The notes under the pieces were generated by a model. That model was not told the DNA's origin. It worked only from the letters and a program-made list of their open reading frames with translations, and did no database searches. Positions 10,010 to 19,057 of a stretch of DNA of 64,000 nt are shown piece by piece (position 1 is the first letter of the stretch; every line of letters starts with the position of its first letter). Position numbers and translations under genes: made by a program. The DNA comes from CALRQJ02 sp943370285. Its GTDB lineage: Bacteria; Bacteroidota; Bacteroidia; Chitinophagales; Chitinophagaceae. The stretch covers positions 62,001-126,000 of the forward strand of contig CALRQJ020000013.1 in assembly GCA_943370285.1 (NCBI GenBank), given 5' to 3'.

Positions 10010-10630
10010 TTATGCTTTTTCTTCGGCGGCTTCAACATTAATAGCATCCATGGCAACATCAGATAACATTAAATCAGCTTCTTTTTCTTCATCTAAAGTG
10101 GTTTGCAGCAAAACAGCCACGTCACTTAGACCTAAAGTTTCTGCAAACTGTCTAAGTGTACCGTAAGTTGCAATTTCATAATGTTCCATTTTTTGAGCTG
10201 CTGAAATAATTCCTGCATCACACATGGCACCGGTTTCACATTCGTCCATTATTTCTGCTGCTTCTTTCAAAAGACCGGCAGTTGCTTCACATTTTACTGC
10301 AACTGCTTTCTTCTCCAGTATTTCAAATATTTTTTCAACCCTAGTAACATGAGATTTTGTTTCTTCTAAATGATTGAGTAATGCCTCTCTTAGCGCTGCG
10401 GATGTAGCATTTTTTATCATTTTGGGCATAGCTTTAGTTAGCGTTTTTTCAGCCCAATAAATATCCTTTAATTCAGCTTCAAATAGCTTCATCAGCTGAG
10501 AAGCTTTCATGGCACTAGCTGTAGTCGTTGTTTGACTTTTTGATGCTTTAGCGATAACATTTTTTGTTGTGCTGCCGGATTTGGATGTAGTTGTTTTCAC
10601 GTTTGTTTGTTTAATGAATGAAGAATACAA
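10010..10630 (-). CDS. DUF892 (YciE/YciF-like) ferritin-like protein
   Basis: The protein matches the DUF892 family, a four-helix ferritin-like fold induced by stress and related to YciF of E. coli. Residues about 45-195 carry the conserved pattern LFEAELKDIYWAEK, HLEETKSHV and KMEHYEIATYGTL, whose acidic and histidine residues form the likely di-iron site. The first 40 residues are a Lys/Thr/Ser-rich tail. The longest start is the ATG at 10630, giving 206 residues. A GTG at 10600 follows a TAAACAAACAAAC leader, and a weak -7-like CACCTTTG lies just upstream of the ATG, so the shorter form is a real alternative. It is followed directly by the 39-residue membrane protein gene. Confidence 0.85.
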   Translation of the reverse strand: MYSSFIKQTNVKTTTSKSGSTTKNVIAKASKSQTTTTASAMKASQLMKLFEAELKDIYWAEKTLTKAMPKMIKNATSAALREALLNHLEETKSHVTRVEKIFEILEKKAVAVKCEATAGLLKEAAEIMDECETGAMCDAGIISAAQKMEHYEIATYGTLRQFAETLGLSDVAVLLQTTLDEEKEADLMLSDVAMDAINVEAAEEKA

Positions 10631-10843
10631 AGGTGAATCTTACTCTATGCTAAACTGTTATTTTATTATGGAGATAAATTATATCATTCACACCTTCTAT
10701 CAATTATATAGTCGTAAACCACAATTGTCTGTCCATGCGGTTGTATTTAATACAATGAAATTATTTAACTAAGTATTGAGTTGGGTAAATGCTGGTATCA
10801 GTATTTTAAGCTTATCTATATGTATCATCTAGTTACAACAGAA

Positions 10844-10865
10844 GCCCCGCCTAAAAAAGCGGGGC
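10844..10865 (-). terminator. GC-rich hairpin downstream of hsp20
   Basis: GCCCCGC pairs perfectly with GCGGGGC around an 8-nt loop. There is no T-run on either side, so it may be a transcript-end stabiliser and not a standard terminator. Confidence 0.4.
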
Positions 10866-10913
10866 ATTAACCAAAACCAACTGCATATTAAAAACAAATA
10901 CTTAAATCTTTAA

Positions 10914-11345
10914 TTATTGAATAGTAATTGCTTTGGGTGAAACTTTTACTTCTTCTTTTTTAGGCAAATAAAGCTTGAGAACACCATTTTCATATTTTGC
11001 TTGAATAGCATCTGCGTTAATTTTATCGTCTAAGCTAAAACTGCGTTTAAAGCTTTTGTAACTAAACTCTCTGCGAATCACTTTTACATTTTGCTCTTCG
11101 GTGGTTTCTTTTTGTTCATAGCCTATCGTTAATAAACCTTTTTCAACCTGTAGGGTAAAATCTTCTTTATTTCTGCCTGGAGCATTTAAAGAAAGGTGGT
11201 AGGCATCATCAGTTTCATAAATATTTACTGCAGGTGGGTTTGTTCCAACTCTTTGACCTGGGTTGGCCCAAGTTGCAGGAAAACCATTAAAAAGTTCATC
11301 AACTAAAGCATTAAATGCTACGGGATTGTTTTTTACGAGTGTCAT
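10914..11345 (-). CDS. Small heat shock protein, Hsp20 family
   Basis: ATP-independent chaperone that holds unfolding proteins in the cytoplasm. The 143-residue protein has a short N-arm, then an alpha-crystallin domain from about residue 38 (NIYETDDAYHLSLNAPG) to the signature YENGVLKLYLPK, and a C-terminal tail ending in the I-x-I type motif AITIQ. Length and motif order are typical. It lies in a stress-related stretch with the DUF892 gene and bacilliredoxin. Confidence 0.93.
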   Translation of the reverse strand: MTLVKNNPVAFNALVDELFNGFPATWANPGQRVGTNPPAVNIYETDDAYHLSLNAPGRNKEDFTLQVEKGLLTIGYEQKETTEEQNVKVIRREFSYKSFKRSFSLDDKINADAIQAKYENGVLKLYLPKKEEVKVSPKAITIQ

Positions 11346-11559
11346 ATTGTTTGATTTTTAGTGTTTTAAATTTCTATTTCCGTTTCAAATGCTATTCCAA
11401 CTCAAATTTTTAAAGTTGTTGAGGAAATTTTGACAAGTTGTAGTCAAAATATATGACACAATGGCATTTTCGGAAAGCGAAAAAAGACTTTTTGACTTGT
11501 TTTTGCTTCGCTGATATGTTTCCAATTGTCTTAATTTTGCTGTTCTAAAACAGACGAAT

Positions 11560-11976
11560 ATGTATCCAGCAGAAATAGTATTGCCCATGAAAGCAGAATT
11601 AACAGAGAATGGGTTTGATGAATTGGTAACTCCAGATGCAGTTGATAGCGCTTTGAAGGCTGAGGGGACTGCTTTGGTAATGATTAATAGCGTTTGTGGT
11701 TGTGCCGCAGGTAGTGCAAGACCGGGAGTAATTATGGCTGTACTTAATAGTACCAAGCGTCCTGATAGAATAACCACTAGCTTTGCAGGCTTTGATGTAG
11801 ATGCGGTAAAAAGAGTAAGAGAACACTTATTGCCTTACCCGCCATCTTCACCAGCAGTAGCTTTGTTTAAGAATGGAGAATTAGTTCATATGGTTGAGCG
11901 TCATCAAATTGAAGGTCGTTCTGCACAAATGATTGCACATAATTTAATCGAAGCATTTGAAACACATTGCTCGTAA
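11560..11976 (+). CDS. Bacilliredoxin, BrxA/BrxB (YphP/YqiW) family
   Basis: Thiol-disulfide protein that in Firmicutes removes bacillithiol from oxidised proteins. The 138-residue protein begins MYPAEIVLPMKAELTENGF and carries the active-site CGC within NSVCGCAAGSARPG, near residues 46-48, as in the DUF1094/BrxA family. The rest (RPDRITTSFAGFD, LPYPPSSPAVALFKNGELVHMVERH) matches the thioredoxin-like fold of that family. A TAATTTTG -7 element lies at 11532-11539, 20 bp before the start codon. Whether this organism makes bacillithiol cannot be seen here. Confidence 0.9.
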   Translation: MYPAEIVLPMKAELTENGFDELVTPDAVDSALKAEGTALVMINSVCGCAAGSARPGVIMAVLNSTKRPDRITTSFAGFDVDAVKRVREHLLPYPPSSPAVALFKNGELVHMVERHQIEGRSAQMIAHNLIEAFETHCS

Positions 11977-12032
11977 AAATATCCATCGCCGGGATTTCTA
12001 TCCCATTTTTTAGATGAGTTAGTAAATATAGA

Positions 12033-12059
12033 CCTGCCCTTTCTAGGGTGGGTTTTTTT
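12033..12059 (+). terminator. Terminator after the bacilliredoxin gene
   Basis: CCTGCCCT pairs with AGGGTGGG (two G-T pairs) around a TTCT loop and is followed by seven T. Confidence 0.85.
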
Positions 12060-12153
12060 ATGCTTGTATTCTTATATTGGCGAGTAGGAATCTTATAAAC
12101 TGTATAAATGATTATATAATGATTAAACAAAATAGCTGTTTGATATTTGTGTA

Positions 12154-12169
12154 GTGAAAATGTTTTCAC
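12154..12169. promoter_or_regulatory. Inverted repeat upstream of the 107-residue protein gene
   Basis: GTGAAAA-TG-TTTTCAC is a perfect 7-bp inverted repeat 15 bp before the start codon at 12185. Its placement suits an operator, but it could also be a chance A/T palindrome. Confidence 0.35.
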
Positions 12170-12184
12170 ACTTAATCAGCTATC

Positions 12185-12508
12185 ATGACTAATAAATTAA
12201 GGATTGTACATACTGTAAACGACCAAATTCGTCAGCCGGCTGAAAAAACAAATTCCGATTTCAACGGAAAGCAGCCTTTACCAACTGATCCCGGCTTTAA
12301 GGAACCATTGGTTGATCCTGATTTACCAATTGTTTCTGAAGATGAAGACGGACCATTTTATGATGGCGAAGATACCAATGCCATTTTAGATGAGATGCCA
12401 AAACGAAAATCGGTAGAATTAAAGAAAGATACTGTTACCGTAAATGCAACCGGCAATACCATTGTTACAAAAGATATGCAAACCAATCTTCCCGCAGATG
12501 GCAGTTAG
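12185..12508 (+). CDS. Acidic, proline-rich hypothetical protein
   Basis: I do not recognise this 107-residue protein. It has no signal peptide or membrane helix. Residues 30-60 are rich in Pro, Asp and Glu (LPTDPGFKEPLVDPDLP, then EDEDGPFYDGED), and the C-terminal third is Thr/Asn rich, so much of it is probably disordered. It has its own short inverted repeat upstream and a terminator downstream, so it is a single-gene unit. Confidence 0.65.
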   Translation: MTNKLRIVHTVNDQIRQPAEKTNSDFNGKQPLPTDPGFKEPLVDPDLPIVSEDEDGPFYDGEDTNAILDEMPKRKSVELKKDTVTVNATGNTIVTKDMQTNLPADGS

Positions 12509-12534
12509 TTAGCTATGACAAACACCAGTCAATT

Positions 12535-12575
12535 AACCAAACTTTTGTGGTAGCAAGCAATCGTTTGGTTTTTTT
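12535..12575 (+). terminator. Terminator after the 107-residue protein gene
   Basis: AACCAAAC (12535-12542) pairs with GTTTGGTT (12563-12570) and is followed by a T-run of five or more. Confidence 0.75.
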
Positions 12576-12586
12576 ATGTAACTCAT

Positions 12587-13144
12587 TCAACTAAAATTCA
12601 TATCAACTTTCAGTGCCTCAACTACATTATAGATAATAGGACAACGGCCGTAATGCATGAAAATGGTAAAAAGTCGTTGGTTGATTTGTGGTATTTGCAA
12701 AGCTGGAAACTCCCTACACCCTGCAAAACGATGTTCATACACCGTACATTTATTATCGGCTAAAAAATGACACGGTATGGCGTTGATGAGCATCATACCA
12801 TGGCTTCCTTTTTCTAAGTATTGCTGATCAAATTGAGTACGAGTTTGTTGTAATGCTGCCGAAAGTATATCAGCTTCTGCCGATTCTACTACAATCATTA
12901 AGCTTTTGCAGCAGTTGCCGCAAGCAGTGCAATCAATTTGTGCAGTTATTTGATGGTCAAGCTGTTGTACGGCTTTATCTACTTTATTATTATCCTGTGC
13001 CTTTAAAAAAAGTATAAAACGGTCATTTTCCAATTGCTTATTTTCAGCCTCGGCAGCAATAAAAGAAAGCGATGTTACTATGTTAGTATTTGTGTTGATG
13101 GTGGCAAAATACAACACAAAAATCCGTTTATGCACATTGTGCAT
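12587..13144 (-). CDS. YkgJ-family cysteine cluster protein
   Basis: Member of the YkgJ/UPF0153 family of small metal-binding (zinc or iron-sulfur) proteins of unknown role. The cysteines are in the family pattern: IDCTACGNCCKS, then PCHFL-C near the middle, then FAGCREFP. The region ENDRFILFLKAQDNNKVDKAVQQLDHQI before the first cysteines is the usual N-terminal helix. The ATG at 13144 is inside a 15-bp palindrome, and the first 20-25 residues look atypical for the family, so the true start may be further in; no clear alternative start codon is visible. Confidence 0.8.
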   Translation of the reverse strand: MHNVHKRIFVLYFATINTNTNIVTSLSFIAAEAENKQLENDRFILFLKAQDNNKVDKAVQQLDHQITAQIDCTACGNCCKSLMIVVESAEADILSAALQQTRTQFDQQYLEKGSHGMMLINAIPCHFLADNKCTVYEHRFAGCREFPALQIPQINQRLFTIFMHYGRCPIIYNVVEALKVDMNFS

Positions 13145-13247
13145 TGTTTTGTTTAAAACTACGGAAGCAGAATAGGGTTAAAAACCATTTTTTTGCAGGT
13201 TGGCTAAGGTCAATCAATAGTTCAATCATTGTTAATAGGCTTGCATT

Positions 13248-15137
13248 ATGGCAGACATTAAAGAAGTTTTTAAGTACGACGAAGACGATATCAAAAGCCT
13301 CGATTGGCGGGAACATATCAGGCTTCGTCCGGGTATGTATATCGGTAAATTAGGCGATGGTTCTGCACCGGACGATGGTATTTATGTATTGATGAAAGAA
13401 GTCATCGATAACTGTATTGATGAACACACCATGGGACATGGCCGACATGTTGATATTTCTATCGAAGATAAAACCGTTACGATTCGAGATTATGGTAGAG
13501 GTATACCGCTTGGAAAAGTGGTTGATGTTGTGAGTAAAATCAATACCGGTGCCAAATATGATAGCAAAGCTTTTCAAAAAAGTGTTGGTTTAAATGGTGT
13601 GGGTACCAAGGCGGTTAATGCGTTGAGTAGCTATTTCAAGGTTACTGCTTTTAGAGAAGGAAAAGAAAAAACGGCTGAATTTGAAAGAGGTATATTAGTA
13701 AAAGAACACAAAGAAGCCAAAACAGCAGAAGAAAACGGCACATTGGTAACATTTACTGCCGATGATACAGTCTTTCGCAACTATCATTTCATATACGATT
13801 ACATCTATAATCAATTATGGAACTATTGCTATTTGAATGCAGGTTTAGTTATTAATTTTAATGGGAAAAGATTTGTTAGTAAAAACGGTTTGTTGGATTT
13901 GCTGCAACACAAAACCAATGCCGATGAGTTAAGATATCCCATCATTCACCTAAAAGGAGAAGATATTGAAGTAGCCTTGTCGCATAATGGCGATTATGGA
14001 GAAGATATTTTTTCATTCGTTAACGGACAATATACTACACAAGGCGGCACCCATCAACAAGCTTTTAGAGAAGGTTATGTAAAAGTGATTAGAGACTTTT
14101 TTAAGAAAGATTACGAGGCAGCTGATATTCGTCAAAGTATTGTGGCGGCCGTATCTGTAAGGGTTCAAGAGCCGGTATTTGAATCACAAACCAAAACAAA
14201 ATTAGGTTCTCAAACGGTTTATGAGAACGGACCAAGCATGAAGAATTTTGTGCTTGATTTTTTAGCGAAGGAATTAGATAATTACTTGCATCGCAATCCG
14301 GCGGTAGCCGAAGCGCTAAAGAAAAGAATTGAGCAAAGTGAAAGAGAAAGAAAAGAGTTAAGCGGTATCAGAAAATTAGCGAATGAAAGGGCAAAAAAAG
14401 CTAATCTGCACAATAAAAAATTAAGAGATTGTCGGGTACATCTTAACGATGATCCTCCTGCAAAAAATAAAGAAAACTTTATCCTGCTTCAAAATCAATC
14501 TACTTTATTTATTACCGAAGGTGATAGTGCAAGTGGTTCTATTACAAAAGCTAGAAGTGTAGATACACAAGCTGTTTTTAGTTTGAGAGGTAAGCCATTA
14601 AACTGCTACGGATTAACTAAAAAAGTAGTGTACGAAAATGAAGAATTCAACTTATTACAACATGCGTTGAATATTGAAGACGGATTAGAAAGTTTACGCT
14701 ATAACAATATTGTAATTGCTACCGATGCAGATGTAGACGGTATGCACATTCGTTTGTTATTAATGACTTTCTTTCTACAATTTTTTCCGGATTTGGTGAA
14801 GAAAGGGCATGTGTATATTCTCGATACACCATTGTTTAGGGTTCGGAATAAACAAGAAACTATTTATTGTTATGACGAAACGCAAAAACAAAATGCCGTT
14901 AAAAAATTAGGTAGTAAACCGGAGATTACCCGATTCAAGGGGTTGGGTGAAATTTCGCCGGATGAGTTTGGAAAATTTATTGGGGAAGATATACGTTTGC
15001 AGCCGGTGTTGCTAGAACAAGGCGACCATATTCAACTGTTGTTAGAATATTACATGGGAAAAAATACTCCACAACGGCAGGAATTTATTATTGACAATTT
15101 AAGAGTAGAACTAGACTTAGCCCAAGAATTGAATTAA
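13248..15137 (+). CDS. parE: DNA topoisomerase IV subunit B (ParE)
   Basis: ATPase subunit of topoisomerase IV, which unlinks daughter chromosomes. The 629-residue protein shows the GHKL ATP-binding elements RPGMYIG, EVIDNCIDE, DYGRGIP and GLNGVGTKAVNALS, then the Toprim motif EGDSASG and the metal site ATDADVDGMHIR, ending in the C-terminal GLGEISPDEFG. The GDSASGSI-x-KARS form and the size separate it from the longer GyrB. It is followed by a DUF1835 gene (26 bp) and parC, on the same strand, as one locus. Confidence 0.93.
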   Translation: MADIKEVFKYDEDDIKSLDWREHIRLRPGMYIGKLGDGSAPDDGIYVLMKEVIDNCIDEHTMGHGRHVDISIEDKTVTIRDYGRGIPLGKVVDVVSKINTGAKYDSKAFQKSVGLNGVGTKAVNALSSYFKVTAFREGKEKTAEFERGILVKEHKEAKTAEENGTLVTFTADDTVFRNYHFIYDYIYNQLWNYCYLNAGLVINFNGKRFVSKNGLLDLLQHKTNADELRYPIIHLKGEDIEVALSHNGDYGEDIFSFVNGQYTTQGGTHQQAFREGYVKVIRDFFKKDYEAADIRQSIVAAVSVRVQEPVFESQTKTKLGSQTVYENGPSMKNFVLDFLAKELDNYLHRNPAVAEALKKRIEQSERERKELSGIRKLANERAKKANLHNKKLRDCRVHLNDDPPAKNKENFILLQNQSTLFITEGDSASGSITKARSVDTQAVFSLRGKPLNCYGLTKKVVYENEEFNLLQHALNIEDGLESLRYNNIVIATDADVDGMHIRLLLMTFFLQFFPDLVKKGHVYILDTPLFRVRNKQETIYCYDETQKQNAVKKLGSKPEITRFKGLGEISPDEFGKFIGEDIRLQPVLLEQGDHIQLLLEYYMGKNTPQRQEFIIDNLRVELDLAQELN

Positions 15138-15163
15138 TATAAAGCATAAAGATTGTTTAGATT

Positions 15164-15982
15164 ATGATTCATATTGTTTTTCAAGAAGCGGATATTGCTG
15201 TGTTACAACAAGCTATTGAACTAGATGAAACCCTTGCTGGTGAAATAGTTCAAATTAAAGACGATTTTGCTGTTGGACCTATTGAGGCTATTTACGAAAC
15301 TGAAGGCTATCAACAACGCAGAGATTGGTGGACAGAAGTATTAGAGTTCAGTCCGTACAAAGATCAATTGGCGATTGTAGATGATAAAATGACGGTACAT
15401 CAGCTACAACAACAACTGCAAGATGAATCAACTACTGTGTGGATTTGGATGGGACAAAATGTACATGACGTTTGTGGTTATTATTGGTTGATGAGTCAGT
15501 TCAAAGATTTCTATGGCAGGGTACAAGTATTGTATTTGAATAATCTTCCATTTATTAATGATAAAGGTTTAATTTTTTATCCGATATCGTTACATGAAAT
15601 TCAACCCAAAGAATTTTTAAAAGCAAAGAAGTTAGCAAGAACGATAACATTGAGTGAATTTGAAGTAGATCCGGATGAATGGAAGAAATTGTGTAACGAA
15701 AATGCCATCGTTCGTTTCTTGGAAGGTGGAAAGAAAATAACCGGTAAAGGAGCTGATTTTTATGATAAAGACATTTTAGCTCAACTAAACAAAGACAATC
15801 AGAAACTGCAGAAATTAATCAACAATGTGTTGAGTAAAATGAAAGTAAAAACGGGTGATGCATTTCTAGTATGGCGTATTCGGGAAATGGCAGCTGCCAA
15901 TCAATTGGTAGTAAGTGGCGATTGGAATAAAGGTTGGAAAGATATTGAAGTGAAGTTGGTGGGGGAAGGGAATAGTGAATAG
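15164..15982 (+). CDS. DUF1835/DUF3658 protein between parE and parC
   Basis: A 272-residue cytoplasmic protein of unknown function. Residues 1-125 fit DUF1835 (MIHIVFQEADIAVLQQAIEL, DDFAVGPI, RRDWWTEVL, VWIWMGQNVHD). The C-terminal part fits DUF3658, ending DAFLVWRIREMA and VVSGDWNKGWKDIEVKLVG. No signal peptide or helices. It lies 26 bp after parE and 44 bp before parC, on the same strand, so it is almost surely co-transcribed with both topoisomerase IV subunits. A link to DNA or nucleotide metabolism is inference from position only. Confidence 0.85.
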   Translation: MIHIVFQEADIAVLQQAIELDETLAGEIVQIKDDFAVGPIEAIYETEGYQQRRDWWTEVLEFSPYKDQLAIVDDKMTVHQLQQQLQDESTTVWIWMGQNVHDVCGYYWLMSQFKDFYGRVQVLYLNNLPFINDKGLIFYPISLHEIQPKEFLKAKKLARTITLSEFEVDPDEWKKLCNENAIVRFLEGGKKITGKGADFYDKDILAQLNKDNQKLQKLINNVLSKMKVKTGDAFLVWRIREMAAANQLVVSGDWNKGWKDIEVKLVGEGNSE

Positions 15983-16026
15983 TCAATAGTGAATAATTTG
16001 AGTGTATATCGATAAACGAAGCAGCA

Positions 16027-18543
16027 ATGGCGGATAAGAAAGAATTAAACAATGTAACCAATAATGAGACTGGTGTACAAGGGCAGTATAAGAACTGGTT
16101 TTTGGATTATGCGTCTTATGTAATCTTAGAACGAGCAGTACCTGCATTAGAAGACGGATTAAAGCCGGTGCAGCGTCGTATTCTTCATGCCATGAAAGAA
16201 ATGGATGATGGTCGTTATAACAAAGTAGCGAACATTATTGGGCAAAGTATGCAGTACCATCCACATGGCGATGCTAGTATTGGCGATGCTTTGGTGAATT
16301 TAGGTCAGAAAGATTTATTGATAGATACACAAGGTAATTGGGGCGATGTTAGAACCGGTGATGATGCTGCGGCATCGAGATATATCGAGGCTCGATTGAG
16401 TAAGTTTGCTTTAGAAGTTGCATTCAATGCTAAAACAACCGATTGGCAGTTGAGCTACGATGGTCGTAAGAATGAGCCGGTAGCATTGCCAATGAAATTT
16501 CCTTTATTGTTGGCTCAAGGTGCCGATGGTATTGCCGTTGGATTATCTACTAAAATTCTACCGCATAATTTTTGCGAATTAATAGATGCTTCCATCAAAT
16601 ATTTAAGAGGGAAAAAGTTTGAATTGTTTCCTGATTTTCAAACTGCCGGAATGATTGATGTTACCAACTATAATGATGGTAAACGTGGTGGTAAAGTTCG
16701 GGTGAGGGCCCATATTGAAGAGTTAGATAAAAAGACAATTGTTATTCGTGATGTGCCTTACAGTGTTACCACTACACAGTTGATGGAGAGCATTACCAAA
16801 GCCAATGATCAAGGAAAAATAAAGATTAAAAAAGTTACGGATGTTACTGCCGCTGAAGTTGAAGTTCAAGTTGATTTAGCACCCGGCATTTCTCCCGATA
16901 TTACGATTGATGCTTTATATGCTTTCACTGATTGTGAAGTGAGTTTGTCGCCCAATGCTTGTGTGATTGTCAATAATCGGCCGCAGTTTATGGCTGTACA
17001 TGATTTGTTGACGATTTCGGCAGATAACACCAAAGGCTTACTGAAAAAAGAACTGGAGATTAGATTAAGCGAATTAGAAGACAAATGGCATTTTACTTCG
17101 TTGGAAAAAATCTTCTTTGAAGAAAAAATTTACAAACAATTAGAGCAAAAGCATGAAACCTGGGAAAAGGTTATTGAATCAATAGATAAGGCATTTAATC
17201 CATACAAGAAAAAGCTGAAAAGAGAGATAGCAAGAGAAGATATAATCAAGTTGACAGAGAAACCGGTTCGTAGAATTTATCGGTTAGATATTGATGAGCT
17301 AGAACAACAGATTAAAGGCATCGAAGCCGATATCCAACAAGTGAATTACGACTTAGAACACCTTACAGATTATGCGGTAGCATATTATGAAAATCTGTTG
17401 AAGAAATTTGGAAAAGGAAGAGAACGTAAAACAGAGATTCGATTATTTGATACCATTCAAGCTAAGTCTGTGGCCATTGCCAACACTAAAGTGTACATGA
17501 ATCGCACAGAAGGATTTATTGGTACAAGTTTGAAAAAAGACGAATTGATTGCTGAATGTTCTGATTTTGATGACATTATCGCTTTTACCAAATCGGGTAA
17601 AATGAAAGTGGTGAAAGTAGCAGATAAAGTATTTATCGGAAAGGATATTATTTATGCTGCTGTCTTCTTAAAAAATGATGAAAGAACCACCTACAACATG
17701 ATTTATTTGGATGGTGGTAGTGGAACTAGCTACGCTAAACGGTTCAACGTTACAGGTATTACGAGAGATAAAGAATATGATTTAACGAAGGGCAGTGATA
17801 AAAGTAAATTACATTATTTCACTGCCAATTCAAATGGTGAAGCAGAAGTAGTAAAAGTTGTTTTGAGCCCTAATTGTACTGCTCGTAACAAAGAATTTGA
17901 TTTTTACTTTGAGGAAATTGATATCAAGGGTAGAAGTAGTATGGGTAATCAGGTAACAAAATACCCGGTTAAAACGGTCAAGTTTAAAGAAGCAGGTCGG
18001 AGTACTTTATCCGGTAGAAAATTATGGTTTGATAGTGTATACGGCAGATTGAACAATGAAGAAAAAGGAACGTATTTAGGCAGTTTTGAAGAAGAAAAAA
18101 TATTGGTGATTTATGAAGATGGCTATTACGAATTAACGGACACCGAATTAACCCAACGTTTCGATAAAGAGAAAATTCTGTTGATCGAAAAATTTGATCC
18201 GGAGAAAGTAATTTCAGCTGTTTATTTGGATAATGATAAGATGCAATTCAATGTAAAACGTTTCAAAATTGAAACGACTACACTGCGTTCAAAATTCTTA
18301 TTTATTAAAGATGGCGATGGCAACAGATTAGAAACCGTAACAACTGAAGAAGAGCCCATTTTAGCGGTGCAAACTGGTAAAGGTGCACAGATTAGAAAAG
18401 CCAAGTTTAAAATTGCTAAATTGGTTGAAGTAATGGGGTGGAAGGCAGTTGGTGCTAAATTAATGGACTTTAATAAATCTGTTGACATGCAGTGGGAGCC
18501 GAAACCAAAAGAAGATAATCAACCATTATTATTCGAAGATTAG
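16027..18543 (+). CDS. parC: DNA topoisomerase IV subunit A (ParC)
   Basis: DNA-cleaving subunit of topoisomerase IV. The 838-residue protein has the winged-helix start region DYASYVILERAVPALEDGLKPVQRRIL and the motif YHPHGDASIGDALV. The catalytic tyrosine is Tyr119 in AAASRYIEARL. The C-terminal region from about residue 480 has repeated beta-propeller blades (for example FDDIIAFTKSGKMKVVKVADK) like those of GyrA/ParC. It is linked to parE, which favours ParC over GyrA. A short tandem of AATAGT-type units (about 15973-15998) lies just before the gene and shows no obvious function. Confidence 0.93.
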   Translation: MADKKELNNVTNNETGVQGQYKNWFLDYASYVILERAVPALEDGLKPVQRRILHAMKEMDDGRYNKVANIIGQSMQYHPHGDASIGDALVNLGQKDLLIDTQGNWGDVRTGDDAAASRYIEARLSKFALEVAFNAKTTDWQLSYDGRKNEPVALPMKFPLLLAQGADGIAVGLSTKILPHNFCELIDASIKYLRGKKFELFPDFQTAGMIDVTNYNDGKRGGKVRVRAHIEELDKKTIVIRDVPYSVTTTQLMESITKANDQGKIKIKKVTDVTAAEVEVQVDLAPGISPDITIDALYAFTDCEVSLSPNACVIVNNRPQFMAVHDLLTISADNTKGLLKKELEIRLSELEDKWHFTSLEKIFFEEKIYKQLEQKHETWEKVIESIDKAFNPYKKKLKREIAREDIIKLTEKPVRRIYRLDIDELEQQIKGIEADIQQVNYDLEHLTDYAVAYYENLLKKFGKGRERKTEIRLFDTIQAKSVAIANTKVYMNRTEGFIGTSLKKDELIAECSDFDDIIAFTKSGKMKVVKVADKVFIGKDIIYAAVFLKNDERTTYNMIYLDGGSGTSYAKRFNVTGITRDKEYDLTKGSDKSKLHYFTANSNGEAEVVKVVLSPNCTARNKEFDFYFEEIDIKGRSSMGNQVTKYPVKTVKFKEAGRSTLSGRKLWFDSVYGRLNNEEKGTYLGSFEEEKILVIYEDGYYELTDTELTQRFDKEKILLIEKFDPEKVISAVYLDNDKMQFNVKRFKIETTTLRSKFLFIKDGDGNRLETVTTEEEPILAVQTGKGAQIRKAKFKIAKLVEVMGWKAVGAKLMDFNKSVDMQWEPKPKEDNQPLLFED

Positions 18544-18583
18544 AACTATTTTTTATAGATATATTTTGAAACTCATTCAGTAC

Positions 18584-19057
18584 ATGACAACGCATTATTC
18601 TTTTCATACTGAATGGCAGATTGAGGCTCCGTTTGAAGATATTTGGGATGCTATTGTTGATACAACGTCTTGGCCTGAATGGTGGAAAGGGGTAGAGGAA
18701 GTGAACGAGTTGTCGGTAGGAAATGCTGAAGGGATTGGTGCGATTCGTTGGTATTGTTGGAAGAGTGTGTTGCCGTATCGACTTTCTTTTCAAATTCAAC
18801 TAACTGAAAAACAAGATTATCAAAACCTAAAAGGAATAGCATTTGGAGAGTTAGAAGGTTTAGGCGAATGGATTTTTACCAATCAGCATAACATTACTAC
18901 CGTTCATTGTAAGTGGAATGTACAAACCAATAAATGGTGGATGAATATTTTTTCATTGCTACTTAAACCGGCATTTGAATACAACCACAATGTGGTGATG
19001 CGTTGGGGAGCTGAAGGGTTGGCAAAAAAATTACAAGCTAAATTGATTAGTTATTAA
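18584..19057 (+). CDS. SRPBCC (polyketide cyclase / START-like) domain protein
   Basis: A 157-residue single-domain protein of the SRPBCC ligand-binding fold. The opening MTTHYSFHTEWQIEAPFEDIWDAIVDTTSWPEWWKGV is the usual first strand and helix of the family (…W..I..P.e.vw..l.d…wp.WW). The ATG at 18584 is preferred over an open TTG/ATG-rich extension starting at 18482 inside parC. The stop codon TAA shares the palindrome TTAA with the stop of the opposing gene. The ligand is unknown. Confidence 0.8.
   Translation: MTTHYSFHTEWQIEAPFEDIWDAIVDTTSWPEWWKGVEEVNELSVGNAEGIGAIRWYCWKSVLPYRLSFQIQLTEKQDYQNLKGIAFGELEGLGEWIFTNQHNITTVHCKWNVQTNKWWMNIFSLLLKPAFEYNHNVVMRWGAEGLAKKLQAKLISY

Noticed and set aside
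11380..11430. Sigma-54-like site upstream of hsp20 on the minus strand (TGGAATAGCATTTGAA)
   Set aside because: It keeps the spacing but misses the CAC of the -24 box and C of the -12 box; probably chance.
15970..16000. Repeats of GTGAATAGTCAATAGT-like units before parC
   Set aside because: Short, imperfect and A/T rich; probably slippage, with no regulatory motif visible.
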